This document shows, piece after piece, positions 35,098 to 43,758 of a DNA stretch of 64,000 nucleotides (its first letter is position 1; each line of letters begins with the position of its first letter). This DNA comes from Hymenobacter elongatus. Lineage in GTDB: Bacteria > Bacteroidota > Bacteroidia > Cytophagales > Hymenobacteraceae. The stretch is taken from assembly GCF_004745955.1 (NCBI RefSeq), contig NZ_SRLD01000017.1:38721-102720 (forward strand). Reading direction: 5' to 3'. The notes beneath the pieces are model-generated. The model did not search any database and was not told the DNA's origin. It worked only from the letters and a program-made list of their open reading frames with translations. The position numbers and the translations under genes were made by a program.

Positions 35098-35502
35098 ATG
35101 GATACTCTCATCATTGACGACAACCCGACGGGTATTTTTTTAACCACCCGCCTGCTGCGCCGCGACGGGCAACCTGCCGATGTGATTACTTCCTTCGTCT
35201 CCCCGGTGGAGGCGGTGGCCTTTTTTCGCCAGCAGGGCCCCACCGACGCGCTGCCCCACGTCGTGCTACTGGACCTGAATATGCCCCTACTCAGCGGTTG
35301 GGATGTGTTAGACGCCCTCCAACCCCTGGAAGCGCACCTGCTGGGCCGGTGCGTGTTCTATGTTCTGACCTCCTCGCTGGCTCCCGCCGACCAGGCCCGC
35401 GCCCGGCAGTACCCCTTGGTGGCGGGCGTCCTGCACAAACCGCTGGATGGGATGACAATTCAGGCAATTCAGGCCCGGGTGCTGGAAACGCTGCCTTCCT
35501 GA
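35098..35502 (+). CDS. Single-domain response regulator
   Basis: A 134-residue receiver domain without an output domain. The acidic pocket is Asp7-Asp8, the phosphoacceptor is Asp59 (VVLLDLNMPLLSGW), and VLTSS plus 'HKPLDG' give the conserved Thr/Ser and Lys. It starts right after the kinase and probably receives its phosphoryl group, then acts on a partner protein. It lies 12 bases before a second receiver protein. Confidence 0.9.
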   Translation: MDTLIIDDNPTGIFLTTRLLRRDGQPADVITSFVSPVEAVAFFRQQGPTDALPHVVLLDLNMPLLSGWDVLDALQPLEAHLLGRCVFYVLTSSLAPADQARARQYPLVAGVLHKPLDGMTIQAIQARVLETLPS

Positions 35503-35514
35503 ACCCCTTCGGCC

Positions 35515-35928
35515 ATGTCACAACGCCCTGCCGTGCTGCTCGTGGACGACGACGCGGCCACGAATTATTACAACCAGCGCCTGTTGCAGCGAATGCAGGT
35601 GAGCCAGGAAGTGCTGGTGGCCAGCACAGCCGACGACGCGCTGGCCATCCTTAACACCCGCTGCGGACACCCCGCGACGGCCGCCTGCCCCACCTTGATT
35701 TTGCTGGACTTCAACATGCCGCTGTTCAACGGCTTCGAGTTCCTGCGCGCCTTCACCCAGCGGCACCCCGCCTTGCCGCAGGCGTTCGTCGTGGTCCTGC
35801 TCACCGCGTTGCCCCTCAACCCCCATCTGGTGGAGGACCAGCACCTGCCCGTCACGGCGGTACTGACCAAGCCCCTGACGGCGGAAGCCGTCAATCAGCT
35901 ACTACGCAATTACTTCGGCGTGTCCTAA
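35515..35928 (+). CDS. Single-domain response regulator, second
   Basis: A 137-residue receiver-only protein with acidic residues Asp11-Asp13, phosphoacceptor Asp65 in ILLDFNMPLFNG, VVLLTALPL and TKPLT. It shares the overall form of the preceding receiver but differs widely in sequence. A kinase with two receiver proteins in a row suggests a phosphorelay or phosphate sink, or parallel targets. It is the last gene of the module; a palindromic repeat follows. Confidence 0.9.
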   Translation: MSQRPAVLLVDDDAATNYYNQRLLQRMQVSQEVLVASTADDALAILNTRCGHPATAACPTLILLDFNMPLFNGFEFLRAFTQRHPALPQAFVVVLLTALPLNPHLVEDQHLPVTAVLTKPLTAEAVNQLLRNYFGVS

Positions 35929-35997
35929 TTTTTCCTGTCACCCTTCATCTGGCGTACGCTTGCGAAGTACCTTCCTCTGATGCCCTGCTAAACGGGT

Positions 35998-36154
35998 GTA
36001 TACGCGTCGCGAAGTGCTTTGCGAGAACGAGGTAGAGATGCGACCCTTCGCGTCTCCGGGACCGCGCCGCGAAGGCATCGTTCAACGCCGAGACGCGAAG
36101 GGTCGCGTCTCTACATCCGCCTAATTTTCGCAAGTCACTTCGTGACGCGTATAA
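35998..36154. repeat. Nested imperfect palindrome, about 157 bases
   Basis: Outer arms TATACGCGTCGCGAAGTG and CACTTCGTGACGCGTATA face each other, and inner arms GTAGAGATGCGACCCTTCGC and GCGAAGGGTCGCGTCTCTAC do so more perfectly. The inner unit resembles a partial copy at 33857-33885 (GAGACGCGAATGGTCGTGTC). No gene is visible between 35929 and 36268. Confidence 0.65.
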
Positions 36155-36155
36155 A

Positions 36156-36198
36156 TGCACAAAGTCCTTTACCAGCGAACGGTAAAGGACTTTGTGCA
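36156..36198. terminator. Perfect 18-base-stem hairpin, possible terminator
   Basis: TGCACAAAGTCCTTTACC pairs with its complement across a seven-base loop. There is no strong T run after it on either strand, only TTTATAC on the minus side. It lies between the receiver gene and the nitrilase gene, which face each other, so it could stop both transcripts. Confidence 0.5.
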
Positions 36199-36268
36199 GT
36201 GAGCAAAGGGTATAGTCCCCTACAGGGAAGGCCCTTCGTTGCGCTCAGGATGACAGGCGGGTTTGGCC

Positions 36269-37969
36269 TTACCCCGCCGCAATGGCTTTGCGCCGGCTTA
36301 CTTTGGGCAGGCGCTCTTCGCCCTGGGCCAGCAGCTCGTCGTCGCGGTCGGCCTTTTTCACCGTCCAGCTCAGCGAGTAGAGGTCTTTGCGCCGGTCGCG
36401 CAGGTTGCGCACGGCCCCGCTGGTGTTCAGGTCCTTGAGCAGGTCCAGGTCGAGGTCGGCAATCAGGGTCATTTCGGTGTTGGGCGTGGCCTCAGCCACG
36501 ATGGCATCGTGGGGGAAGGCGAAGTCCGAGGGGCTGAACACGGCGCTCTGGGAGTACTGAATATCCATATTCTCGACCCGCGGCAGGTTGCCCACCGAGC
36601 CGGTAATGGCGACGTAGCACTCGTTTTCGATGGCCCGGGCCTGGGCGCAGATCCGCACCCGCTGGTAGGCGTTCTTGGTGTCGGTCCAGAAGGGTACGAA
36701 CAGGATTTTCATGCCTTCGTCGCTCAGCATGCGCGAGAGCTCGGGGAACTCCACGTCGTAGCACACCAGGATGCCGATTTTGCCGAAGTCGGTATCGAAG
36801 CACTTGAGCTTGTCGCCGCCGCGCATGCCCCAGTAGCTGGCCTCGTCGGGGGTGACGTGCAGCTTATACTGCTCGTCCATGGTGCCGTCGCGGCGGCAGA
36901 GGAAAGCCACATTGTGGAGCTTGCCATCGAGGTAGACCGGCATCGAGCCGGCCACGATGTTGATGTTGTAGCTCACGGCCAGCTCCATCATCTTGGTTTT
37001 GATGGGCTCGGTGAAGGCCGCCATGGCCCGGATAGCCACTGCCGGCGAGTCCTCGTTGGTGAGGGCCATCAGCGGGGCGTTGAAAAACTCCGGAAACATC
37101 ACGCAGTCGGACTTATAGCCCGACACGGTATCGACGAAGAACTCAATCTGCTGCAACAAGTCTTCCAGGCTGCGCGTGGCCCGCATCTGCCACTGCACGA
37201 TGCCGATGCGGACGTTGCTTTTCTGGTTGCCGATCAGCTTTTCCTCCTCCTCATAGTACACGTTCAGCCATTCGAGCAGCGTGGCAAAGGCCTTCGATTC
37301 GGAGTCGTAGGGCAGGTAGCCGCGAATGATTTTGCGGACGTGAAACTCGTTGGAGAGCTGAAAGGTGAGGATGGGGTCGGTGATTTCCTTGTTACGCACC
37401 ATTTCCACGTACTTGGCCGGCGTCATCTCGCCGGCGTAGGCCGCATAGCCCGGAATCCGGCCCCCGGCCACCATAGCGCGCAGGTTGAGGTTTTCGCAGA
37501 GCTCCTTGCGGGCGTCGTAGAGGCGGCGGCCCAGGCGCAGCGAGCGGTACTCGGGGTCCACGAAAACGTCGACGCCGTAGAGCGTGTCGCCGTCGGGGTT
37601 GTGGGTCTGGAACTTGCCGTTGCCGGTGATTTTGGCGTAGGTGTGCCGGTCGCCGAAGTCGGAGTACTGCACGATGATGGCCAGGGCGGCGGCTACCACC
37701 TGCCCGTTGTCCTCGATGCAGATCTGCCCCTCGGGGAATTTGCGCACCAAGGCCCCAAACTCCTCGGCCGACCAGGAGCCTTCCATATTGGAGTACACCT
37801 TATCCATGATGGCCTTCACGGCCTTGAAGTCGGAGCGGCGCAGCGTGCGCAGCACCAGCTTGTGGGCCGGGATGGCCGTGGGCGTGAGCAGCTCCAGGGC
37901 GGTGGCTTTGTCGGGAGAGACTTTTTTAGCGTGGCTGCCGCCGGTTTTGCCAGTTGAAGAAGTGGCCAT
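36269..37969 (-). CDS. GNAT acetyltransferase fused to a nitrilase-type hydrolase
   Basis: This 566-residue protein joins two enzymes. Residues 1-240 form a GNAT N-acetyltransferase (residues around 35-200, with 'EYRSLRLGRRLYDARKELCE' as the acetyl-CoA motif). Residues 255-540 form a carbon-nitrogen hydrolase of the nitrilase superfamily: catalytic Glu in 'FPEFFNAPL', Lys in 'QYKLHVTPDE' and Cys in 'ILVCYDVEFPE'. The fusion is known in bacteria, but its substrate is not. The C-terminus ends in a short basic segment (SRRKAIAAG) that is duplicated at 33514-33663. I chose the ATG at 37969 because the upstream frame lacks family character. Confidence 0.9.
   Translation of the reverse strand: MATSSTGKTGGSHAKKVSPDKATALELLTPTAIPAHKLVLRTLRRSDFKAVKAIMDKVYSNMEGSWSAEEFGALVRKFPEGQICIEDNGQVVAAALAIIVQYSDFGDRHTYAKITGNGKFQTHNPDGDTLYGVDVFVDPEYRSLRLGRRLYDARKELCENLNLRAMVAGGRIPGYAAYAGEMTPAKYVEMVRNKEITDPILTFQLSNEFHVRKIIRGYLPYDSESKAFATLLEWLNVYYEEEEKLIGNQKSNVRIGIVQWQMRATRSLEDLLQQIEFFVDTVSGYKSDCVMFPEFFNAPLMALTNEDSPAVAIRAMAAFTEPIKTKMMELAVSYNINIVAGSMPVYLDGKLHNVAFLCRRDGTMDEQYKLHVTPDEASYWGMRGGDKLKCFDTDFGKIGILVCYDVEFPELSRMLSDEGMKILFVPFWTDTKNAYQRVRICAQARAIENECYVAITGSVGNLPRVENMDIQYSQSAVFSPSDFAFPHDAIVAEATPNTEMTLIADLDLDLLKDLNTSGAVRNLRDRRKDLYSLSWTVKKADRDDELLAQGEERLPKVSRRKAIAAG
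36270..36419. repeat. Direct repeat, right copy (within the nitrilase 3' end)
   Basis: The counterpart of 33514-33663, at the end of the intact GNAT-nitrilase gene. The two copies have the same orientation and lie about 2.75 kb apart. Confidence 0.8.
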
Positions 37970-38005
37970 AATAGTAGACGGAGAGAAGAGACGAAAAGGG
38001 AAAAA

Positions 38006-38013
38006 CAAAGGTA
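38006..38013 (-). promoter_or_regulatory. Possible promoter -7 box for the GNAT-nitrilase gene
   Basis: Read on the minus strand this is TACCTTTG, an exact TAnnTTTG match, 36 bases upstream of the chosen ATG. A -33 TTG is not apparent at the standard spacing. It supports the start at 37969 over the far-upstream frame extension. Confidence 0.4.
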
Positions 38014-38144
38014 GGCATTGCACCCGCAGCCAGCACCCGCCAGCTGCGCCGCTTCGGCTACGCCCCGGTATACGGCAACCAACGGGCAGTAGCTGGTAAG
38101 TGCCGGTAACCGCCGCGCCCGGGGCCGCAAGCCCCACGGTAGGA

Positions 38145-38197
38145 GCCGTAAAAGCCAACCGGCCGGGCTCCTGGGCAAGGAACCCGGCCGGTGTTGG
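38145..38197 (-). terminator. Terminator after the CoA-transferase genes
   Basis: A GC-rich stem (ACCGGCCGGG with CCCGGCCGGT, 38158-38167 and 38183-38192) is followed on the minus strand by GGCTTTTAC, 26 bases beyond the subunit B stop. Confidence 0.65.
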
Positions 38198-38222
38198 TCA
38201 GGGGCTAGTGGCCGATAAGGAG

Positions 38223-38882
38223 CTACAACACCATTTCGGGCACGCCAGCGGCCGGAATTATCAGCTTGCCGGCCGTAGCTGCCTGAATCTGCTCCACGCT
38301 CACGCCCGGAGCCCGCTCGCGCAGCACGAAGCCGTCAGGCGTTACATCCAGCACGGCCAGCTCGGTCACGATTTTCTTCACGCAGCGCAGCCCCGTGATG
38401 GGCAGCGTGCAGGCCGGCAGCAGTTTGCTGCTGCCATCCTTGGCTACGTGCTGCATGGCCACGATGATGTTTTTGGCGGAAGCCACGAGGTCCATAGCGC
38501 CGCCCATGCCTTTCACCATCTTGCCGGGGATCTTCCAGTTGGCGATGTCGCCGTTTTCGGAAACCTCCATGGCGCCCAGAATGGTCAGGTCGACGTGCTC
38601 GCCGCGAATCATGCCGAATGAGTCGGCGGAGCTGAAGAGGCTGGAGCCGGGCAGCGTAGTCACGGTCTGCTTGCCGGCGTTGATGAGGTCGGGGTCCACT
38701 TCGGCGTCGGTGGGGAAGGGGCCCATACCGAGCAAGCCGTTTTCACTTTGCAGCTCCACGTTGATACCCTCGGGAATGTAGTTGGCTACCAGCGTGGGAA
38801 TGCCGATGCCGAGGTTGACGTAGGAGTTGTTTTGTACTTCTTGCGCAATGCGCTTGGCGATGCCGTGTTTGTCTAGTGCCAT
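38223..38882 (-). CDS. scoB: 3-oxoacid CoA-transferase subunit B
   Basis: A 219-residue protein of the class I CoA-transferase family, beta subunit. The catalytic Glu lies in '[14 protein letters not shown]', and '[17 protein letters not shown]' and '[18 protein letters not shown]' are typical. With subunit A it transfers CoA from succinyl-CoA to acetoacetate or a related 3-oxoacid, in ketone-body or branched-chain degradation. The upstream ATG at 38906 would add eight non-homologous residues, so I chose 38882. A palindromic element separates it from subunit A, but both are on the minus strand and probably share one transcript. Confidence 0.93.
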   Translation of the reverse strand: MALDKHGIAKRIAQEVQNNSYVNLGIGIPTLVANYIPEGINVELQSENGLLGMGPFPTDAEVDPDLINAGKQTVTTLPGSSLFSSADSFGMIRGEHVDLTILGAMEVSENGDIANWKIPGKMVKGMGGAMDLVASAKNIIVAMQHVAKDGSSKLLPACTLPITGLRCVKKIVTELAVLDVTPDGFVLRERAPGVSVEQIQAATAGKLIIPAAGVPEMVL

Positions 38883-38901
38883 GGTGGGTTTTGGTAGGGC
38901 G

Positions 38902-38994
38902 GTCATTCCGAGCTTGCCGAGGAATCTCGCGTGCTGACAGTTGATTACTACTCTGAAGTCAGCACGCGAGATTTCTCGGCAAGCTCGGAATGAC
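38902..38994. repeat. Perfect-armed palindromic element, copy 3
   Basis: The arms, GTCATTCCGAGCTTGCCGAG to 38938 and their near-complement from 38958, pair over about 37 bases with a central interval of about 20 bases. It lies in the intergenic interval of the two CoA-transferase subunits, so a stable hairpin may form in the mRNA. Confidence 0.8.
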
Positions 38995-39016
38995 GTTCTG
39001 ATTTTATACGTAACGA

Positions 39017-39712
39017 CTAGGCCCGCACCGTGCGCTGCTCGATGCGCTTTTCGTAGTTTCTGCCCTCAAAAATGCGCTGCACAAAGATGCCGGGCGTGTG
39101 AATCTGATTGGGGTCCAGCTCGCCGGCGGGCACCAGCTCTTCCACTTCGGCCACTGTTATTTTGCCGGCCGTGGCCATCATGGGGTTGAAGTTGCGGGCC
39201 GTGCCTTTGAAAATCAGGTTGCCGGCCGTGTCGCCTTTCCAGGCCTTCACGAAAGCAAAATCGGCGTGCAAGGCGGTTTCGAGCAGGTACATCTTGCCGT
39301 TGAACTCGCGGCTTTCTTTGCCCTCGCCAACCTCCGTACCGTAGCCGGCCGGCGTGAAAAAGGCCGGAATACCCGCGCCCCCGGCCCGGCACCGCTCGGC
39401 CAGCGTGCCCTGCGGAATCAGCTCTACTTCCAGCTCGCCGCTCAGCAGCTGGCGCTCAAACTCGGCATTCTCGCCTACGTAGCTGGAAATCATCTTTTTC
39501 ACCTGCTTGGTTTGCAGCAGCAAGCCAATGCCAAAATCATCGACACCAGCATTATTGCTGATACAAACCAGGTTTTTGACGCCGAGGCGCAGGATTTCCT
39601 GAATGGAGTTTTCGGGAATGCCGCACAGACCGAAGCCGCCGAGCATCAGCGTCATGCCATCGGTGAGACCGTGCAGCGCCGCTTGGGCATCGGCTACAAC
39701 TTTGTTAATCAT
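39017..39712 (-). CDS. scoA: 3-oxoacid CoA-transferase subunit A
   Basis: A 231-residue protein of the class I CoA-transferase alpha subunit family, with the glycine-rich '[16 protein letters not shown]' motif and '[17 protein letters not shown]'. It pairs with the subunit B gene downstream. The start at 39712 was chosen because an upstream extension to 39802 lacks family similarity. The gene ends about 135 bases before subunit B, an interval holding the palindromic element. It is preceded by the ribF terminator. Confidence 0.93.
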   Translation of the reverse strand: MINKVVADAQAALHGLTDGMTLMLGGFGLCGIPENSIQEILRLGVKNLVCISNNAGVDDFGIGLLLQTKQVKKMISSYVGENAEFERQLLSGELEVELIPQGTLAERCRAGGAGIPAFFTPAGYGTEVGEGKESREFNGKMYLLETALHADFAFVKAWKGDTAGNLIFKGTARNFNPMMATAGKITVAEVEELVPAGELDPNQIHTPGIFVQRIFEGRNYEKRIEQRTVRA

Positions 39713-39781
39713 GGGGAGAGGGTGGGTGTTTGGGGGCCTAAAATAGCAAGATGCCCGCGAGTAGCCGCCGCCGGGACCTGA

Positions 39782-39826
39782 AAAGAACCAGGGCCTGCTC
39801 ATCCGCCACGGGAGAAGCAGGCCCCA
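39782..39826 (-). terminator. Terminator after ribF
   Basis: GGGCCTGCT (39791-39799) and AGCAGGCCC (39816-39824) form a nine-base stem; on the minus strand it is followed by TGGTTCTTTTC, 24 bases past the ribF stop. Confidence 0.65.
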
Positions 39827-39849
39827 GACCAGTGCAAAATCAGTCAGCC

Positions 39850-40803
39850 TCAGCCCCCCACCAAGTGGCGGCGGGCGTCGTCGGCATCTTGGGCAAGCTG
39901 GGCTTTGAGCGCATCAAGGCCACTGAATTTCTGCTCATCGCGCAGCCGGGCTACCAGCTGCAGCGTGAGGAGCTGGCCGTATAAGTCACCCGTAAAATCG
40001 AGCAGGTGTACTTCGATAGTTTGAGCCAACGCACCGCCCACCGTGGGCCGCACGCCAATATTGAGCATGCCCGGCTCCACGGTGCCGGCCTGGGTAGTGG
40101 CCAGCACGGCGTACACGCCCCGGGCCGGAATCTGCTTCAGGGGTTCCGGCAGCTGTAGGTTAGCGGTAGGGTAGCCAATGGTGCGGCCCAACTGCTGACC
40201 CTGCACTACCAGGCCGGTGAGCGGGTAGCTGTAGCCCAGGTAGCGGTTGGCAGTCAGGATGTCGCCCGCTTCCAGGGCGCGGCGGATGCGGGTGCTGCTC
40301 ACGCCCACGGCCGCTACGTCTTCGCGCGGAATCTCCTCGACTTCCATGCCGTAGCGGTCGGCATTCTGGCTCAGGTACTCGAAGCCGCCCTCTCGGTTTT
40401 TGCCGAACCGGTGGTCGTAGCCAATCACCAGCTTGCGCGTGCCCACGGTATCGAGCAGTAGTTGTTGAATGTATTCTTCGGAAGAAAGCTCGGAGAATTC
40501 CTTGGTGAAGCGTACAATCAGCAGGTAGTCGACCCCGAACTTTTCCAGGTACTCAATTCGCTCGTCCAGCGTGGAAAGCAGGTGCAAATCGAGTGGCTGC
40601 GGGTGGGCCAGGGGCGGAGCCAGCACCAGTCGTGGGTGGGGCCAGTAGGTAATCACGACCGACGGCCCGCCGGTTTGCCGGGCTACTTCCAGCAGGCGGC
40701 GCAGTATTTTCTGGTGCCCCAGGTGCACCCCGTCGAACGTGCCGGTCGTGACCGTAGCGTTGTGGAGGTGCGGAAACTGCGCCGGGTCACGAAATACCTG
40801 CAT
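39850..40803 (-). CDS. ribF: Bifunctional riboflavin kinase/FMN adenylyltransferase
   Basis: The 317-residue protein makes FMN and FAD. The N-terminal FAD synthetase domain has [11 protein letters not shown] at about residues 20-30 and the '[14 protein letters not shown]' motif. The C-terminal riboflavin kinase domain begins at about residue 185, with '[21 protein letters not shown]' as the ATP/Mg region; I quote only part of it. The start overlaps the truB end by 17 bases, a notable overlap for a minus-strand pair. It is the last gene of the ribF-truB-uppP block and ends at a terminator. Confidence 0.96.
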   Translation of the reverse strand: MQVFRDPAQFPHLHNATVTTGTFDGVHLGHQKILRRLLEVARQTGGPSVVITYWPHPRLVLAPPLAHPQPLDLHLLSTLDERIEYLEKFGVDYLLIVRFTKEFSELSSEEYIQQLLLDTVGTRKLVIGYDHRFGKNREGGFEYLSQNADRYGMEVEEIPREDVAAVGVSSTRIRRALEAGDILTANRYLGYSYPLTGLVVQGQQLGRTIGYPTANLQLPEPLKQIPARGVYAVLATTQAGTVEPGMLNIGVRPTVGGALAQTIEVHLLDFTGDLYGQLLTLQLVARLRDEQKFSGLDALKAQLAQDADDARRHLVGG

Positions 40804-41617
40804 CGGAAGAACTATCAGGGGAGGGGGAATCCGCAGCCGGAGCTACGTAAGCCTGAATACGACGGCGGGGTTTGTTTCGGTTCGGGTGCGGCGGGCGGGC
40901 TTCGTCCGTATCGGCGGCCCCGGCGGGGCGGGGCGGGCGCAGAGCCTGCACTGCCTCCAACGACAGCGCATCGGCCACGTGGTAGTCCCCGATGCGGGTG
41001 CGAACCAAGGCGCTAAGGTGGGCGCCGCAGCCCAGGTGCTGGCCAAAGTCGCGGGCCAGGCTCCGGATGTAGGTGCCTTTGGTGCACACCACTCGAAACT
41101 GCACTTCCGGCAGCGCGATGCTGGTCAGCTCGAACACCTTAATCGTGACTTCCTTGGACTTGATTTCGGCCGTGTCGCCGCGCCGCGCCAGCTCATAGGC
41201 GCGTTCCCCGTTCACTTTCACGGCCGAGTAAAGCGGCGGTGTCTGCTGCAGCAGGCCGGTGAAAGCCTCGGCGGCGGCGTGCAGTGCCTCGGGCGTGAGG
41301 TGCTCGAAGGGCAGCTCCGCATCCACGGGCGTTTCCAGATCGAACGACGGTGTGGTCTGGCCCAGGCGGAAGGTGCCGGTATATTCCTTTTCCTGGGCCT
41401 GAATCAGGTCGATCTGCTTGGTTAGCTTGCCGGTGCACAGAATGAGCAGGCCGGTTGCCAAGGGGTCGAGCGTGCCGGCGTGGCCGATTTTCTTGATGCG
41501 CAGCGTGTTTTTTACCTTGCGCACCACATCGAAGGAGGTCCAGGTCAGGGGTTTGTCGAGCAGCAGAATTTCGCCGGCTTCAAAATCAAACGTACGGGGG
41601 AGCAGATCTTCGCTCAT
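40787..41617 (-). CDS. truB: tRNA pseudouridine-55 synthase
   Basis: The 276-residue enzyme converts U55 in the T loop of tRNAs to pseudouridine. Residues 22-35 ([14 protein letters not shown]) and the catalytic Asp51 in [14 protein letters not shown] are conserved. The C-terminus is polar and Pro/Ser-rich, beyond the core. It overlaps uppP by 4 bases at its start and ribF by 17 bases at its end, so translation of the three is probably linked. Confidence 0.96.
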   Translation of the reverse strand: MSEDLLPRTFDFEAGEILLLDKPLTWTSFDVVRKVKNTLRIKKIGHAGTLDPLATGLLILCTGKLTKQIDLIQAQEKEYTGTFRLGQTTPSFDLETPVDAELPFEHLTPEALHAAAEAFTGLLQQTPPLYSAVKVNGERAYELARRGDTAEIKSKEVTIKVFELTSIALPEVQFRVVCTKGTYIRSLARDFGQHLGCGAHLSALVRTRIGDYHVADALSLEAVQALRPPRPAGAADTDEARPPHPNRNKPRRRIQAYVAPAADSPSPDSSSDAGIS

Positions 41618-42420
41618 ACCAATTGCAGGTTAATGCCCAGCGCGAGCATAATCAGGAGCAGGCCGCCCACGATGATGCGGTAGATACCGAAAGCGCGAAA
41701 GCCGTATTTGGTGATAAAGCTCACAAAGAAGCGGATGGCCAGCAGCGCCACGACGAACGCCACCGCATTGCCGAACAGCAGCTGCTTGATTTGCTCGCCG
41801 GTCAGGGCCGGATTGTCCTGGTAATAGTCCAGAATATCTTTGGCGGCCGCGGCGGCCATCGTAGGCATAGCCAGGAAAAAGGCGAATTCGGCGGCGGCCT
41901 TGCGGGTCAGGCGCTGGGTGAGGCCGCCAATGATGGTGGCCGCCGAGCGACTCACGCCCGGCACCACGGCCAGGCACTGAAACACGCCAATGGTGAAGGC
42001 CTGCCGAAACGTAGGCGTCGTCACGGGGTGCTCACCCGTGGCCGGGTCGCCCTGCGGAAACCAGCGGTCCACGAAGAGCAGCACCACGCCCCCGAACATC
42101 AGCATAAACGCCACCACCGGCACCGATTCGAGTAGCACATCGATGTATTTCTTCAGCGAGAGGCCCACCACGATAATCGGCAGAAAGGCCACCAGCAGCT
42201 TGAGGTAGAAGTCGACGTTCTGGAAAAAGCGCCGCCAGTACACGGCAAACACCGACAGAATAGCGCCCAGCTGGATAACAACCAGAAACAGCTTGGTGAA
42301 AGCCGTGGTCGGAATGCCCAGCAGCGCCGAGGCAATAATCATGTGGCCCGTGCTGGAAATCGGCAGAAACTCAGTCAGTCCTTCTACGATGGCCAGGAGC
42401 AGGGCGTGCCAGTAACTCAT
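41614..42420 (-). CDS. uppP: Undecaprenyl-diphosphate phosphatase
   Basis: A 268-residue polytopic membrane enzyme (BacA/UppP) that dephosphorylates undecaprenyl diphosphate so the lipid carrier can be reused in peptidoglycan and O-antigen synthesis. The two conserved motifs are [14 protein letters not shown] at residues 13-26 and [10 protein letters not shown] near 155, which together carry the catalytic residues. It overlaps truB by 4 bases and abuts the DUF3098 gene. Confidence 0.96.
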   Translation of the reverse strand: MSYWHALLLAIVEGLTEFLPISSTGHMIIASALLGIPTTAFTKLFLVVIQLGAILSVFAVYWRRFFQNVDFYLKLLVAFLPIIVVGLSLKKYIDVLLESVPVVAFMLMFGGVVLLFVDRWFPQGDPATGEHPVTTPTFRQAFTIGVFQCLAVVPGVSRSAATIIGGLTQRLTRKAAAEFAFFLAMPTMAAAAAKDILDYYQDNPALTGEQIKQLLFGNAVAFVVALLAIRFFVSFITKYGFRAFGIYRIIVGGLLLIMLALGINLQLV

Positions 42421-42732
42421 CTACGGACGCTTATAGGTAGGCGCAACCGGCGCAACCGGCGCCACGGGTTTCGGCGCGGTTTCGGCGCGGGTAATGGTGT
42501 CGGTAGCGGCGGGCGGCGGCGTGCCGGGCTTGGCCATGATGGCCCAGAACTCGATGATGAACCCTACGGCCAGCAAAATCGGGCCGAGCGTGATGCCCAG
42601 GAACCCTTCGCCATAGTCGGCCGAGTCGAGGGTCATGGTGACGAAGCCGGCGGCCAGCAGGGCCAGCCCGAGCCACATCAGGCGGTAGTTGCGTGGCCCG
42701 AAGGCGAAGCGGGGAGTCTGGTTGTGTTCCAT
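42421..42732 (-). CDS. DUF3098 membrane protein
   Basis: The 103-residue protein has two transmembrane helices (about residues 13-31 and 42-66) and a Pro/Ala/Thr-rich C-terminal tail. The 'FAFGPRNYRLMWLGLALLA' stretch typifies DUF3098, a Bacteroidota family found between ftsX and uppP. It immediately precedes uppP with no gap. The role is unknown; the context with ftsX points to envelope or division-linked functions. Confidence 0.85.
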   Translation of the reverse strand: MEHNQTPRFAFGPRNYRLMWLGLALLAAGFVTMTLDSADYGEGFLGITLGPILLAVGFIIEFWAIMAKPGTPPPAATDTITRAETAPKPVAPVAPVAPTYKRP

Positions 42733-42795
42733 TGAGTACTGAAAAAAGCGGTCTGACCCCAGCTGGCGTGGCCGGACCAGCGGAAAGGGTTGCGG

Positions 42796-43689
42796 TTAAT
42801 ATAAATCGTCGAGCGACATGCCCAGGTACTTGCGCACGGCCCGGTACGAGCTCAGAAAGCCAATGCCGCAGCCCAGCAGCACCATGCCCACCATGAGGGC
42901 CCCGATGAGGCGCTCATCGCGCAGCAGCCGCAGCTCCTCCAGCTGGAGGTACGCGTATTGCAGCAGCGCCAGCAACAGCAGCGCGGCCAGCATGCCACTA
43001 ACGAAACCCTGCCAGGTAGCCCGCCGCAGAAACGGCCGCTGAATGAAAAAGGAAGTGGCTCCCACCAGCTGCATGCTCCGAATCAGGAAGCGCTGCGAGA
43101 ACAGCGCCAGCTTGATGGTATTGTTGATGAGCACCGTGACAACCAGCGTGAGCACCAGAGCAAAGCCCAGCAGCACGAGGCTGATCTTGCGCAGGTTGGT
43201 GTTGACCGAGTCAATAAAGCTCTGCACGTACTCGACTTCAAATACGCCCGGCTCCGCCCGCAGCTCCTGCACAATGCGCCGCATCTGGGTCGAGTCGGTG
43301 TACTCAGCGCTGATTTTGAGCAGGTAGGCGTCGCGCAACGGATTGTCGCCCAGAAACTGCTCGGGGTCTTCGCCGGTCTGGTCCAGAAACTGCTTGGCGC
43401 CTTCTTCCTTGGAGAGGAAACGCACCTGCGGCTGGTCGTTTTTGTAGGCCACGTACTTCTTGCGGCTGATATCCTGCTGCAAGCGAAGGAGTTGCGTTTC
43501 GGGCAGGTCGCGGTCCAGATACACCTGCATTTCGATGTTCTCCTTCACCAGGTTGGAGAGCTTGTGGGCATGAATCAGCAGCAGCCCGAACAAGCCAATG
43601 ACCAGCAACGACAGCGTGATACTGAACACGACCATCAGGTGCGGGTAGTTGCCAAGCTTCTTTTTGCGGGTCGGGCGATTTTGGGCCAT
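42796..43689 (-). CDS. ftsX: Cell-division permease-like protein FtsX
   Basis: A 297-residue protein with four transmembrane helices: one near the N-terminus (about 17-37), then three in the C-terminal half separated by loops. The extracellular domain between the first two helices includes 'VYLDRDLPETQLLRLQQDIS', typical of FtsX. FtsX, with the ATPase FtsE encoded elsewhere, couples divisome signals to peptidoglycan hydrolases. It lies 63 bases upstream of DUF3098. The N-terminus is basic. Confidence 0.93.
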   Translation of the reverse strand: MAQNRPTRKKKLGNYPHLMVVFSITLSLLVIGLFGLLLIHAHKLSNLVKENIEMQVYLDRDLPETQLLRLQQDISRKKYVAYKNDQPQVRFLSKEEGAKQFLDQTGEDPEQFLGDNPLRDAYLLKISAEYTDSTQMRRIVQELRAEPGVFEVEYVQSFIDSVNTNLRKISLVLLGFALVLTLVVTVLINNTIKLALFSQRFLIRSMQLVGATSFFIQRPFLRRATWQGFVSGMLAALLLLALLQYAYLQLEELRLLRDERLIGALMVGMVLLGCGIGFLSSYRAVRKYLGMSLDDLY

Positions 43690-43758
43690 GCGGGCAAAAG
43701 TACAAGGAACAATTAGGAATGAGAAGCTAAGCTGAAAAGCGGGGTGCGGCGGGCGGCG

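Noticed and set aside
36263..37957. A 564-residue plus-strand frame opposite the GNAT-nitrilase gene
   Set aside because: It is antisense to a gene with all catalytic motifs, and it has no recognisable fold.
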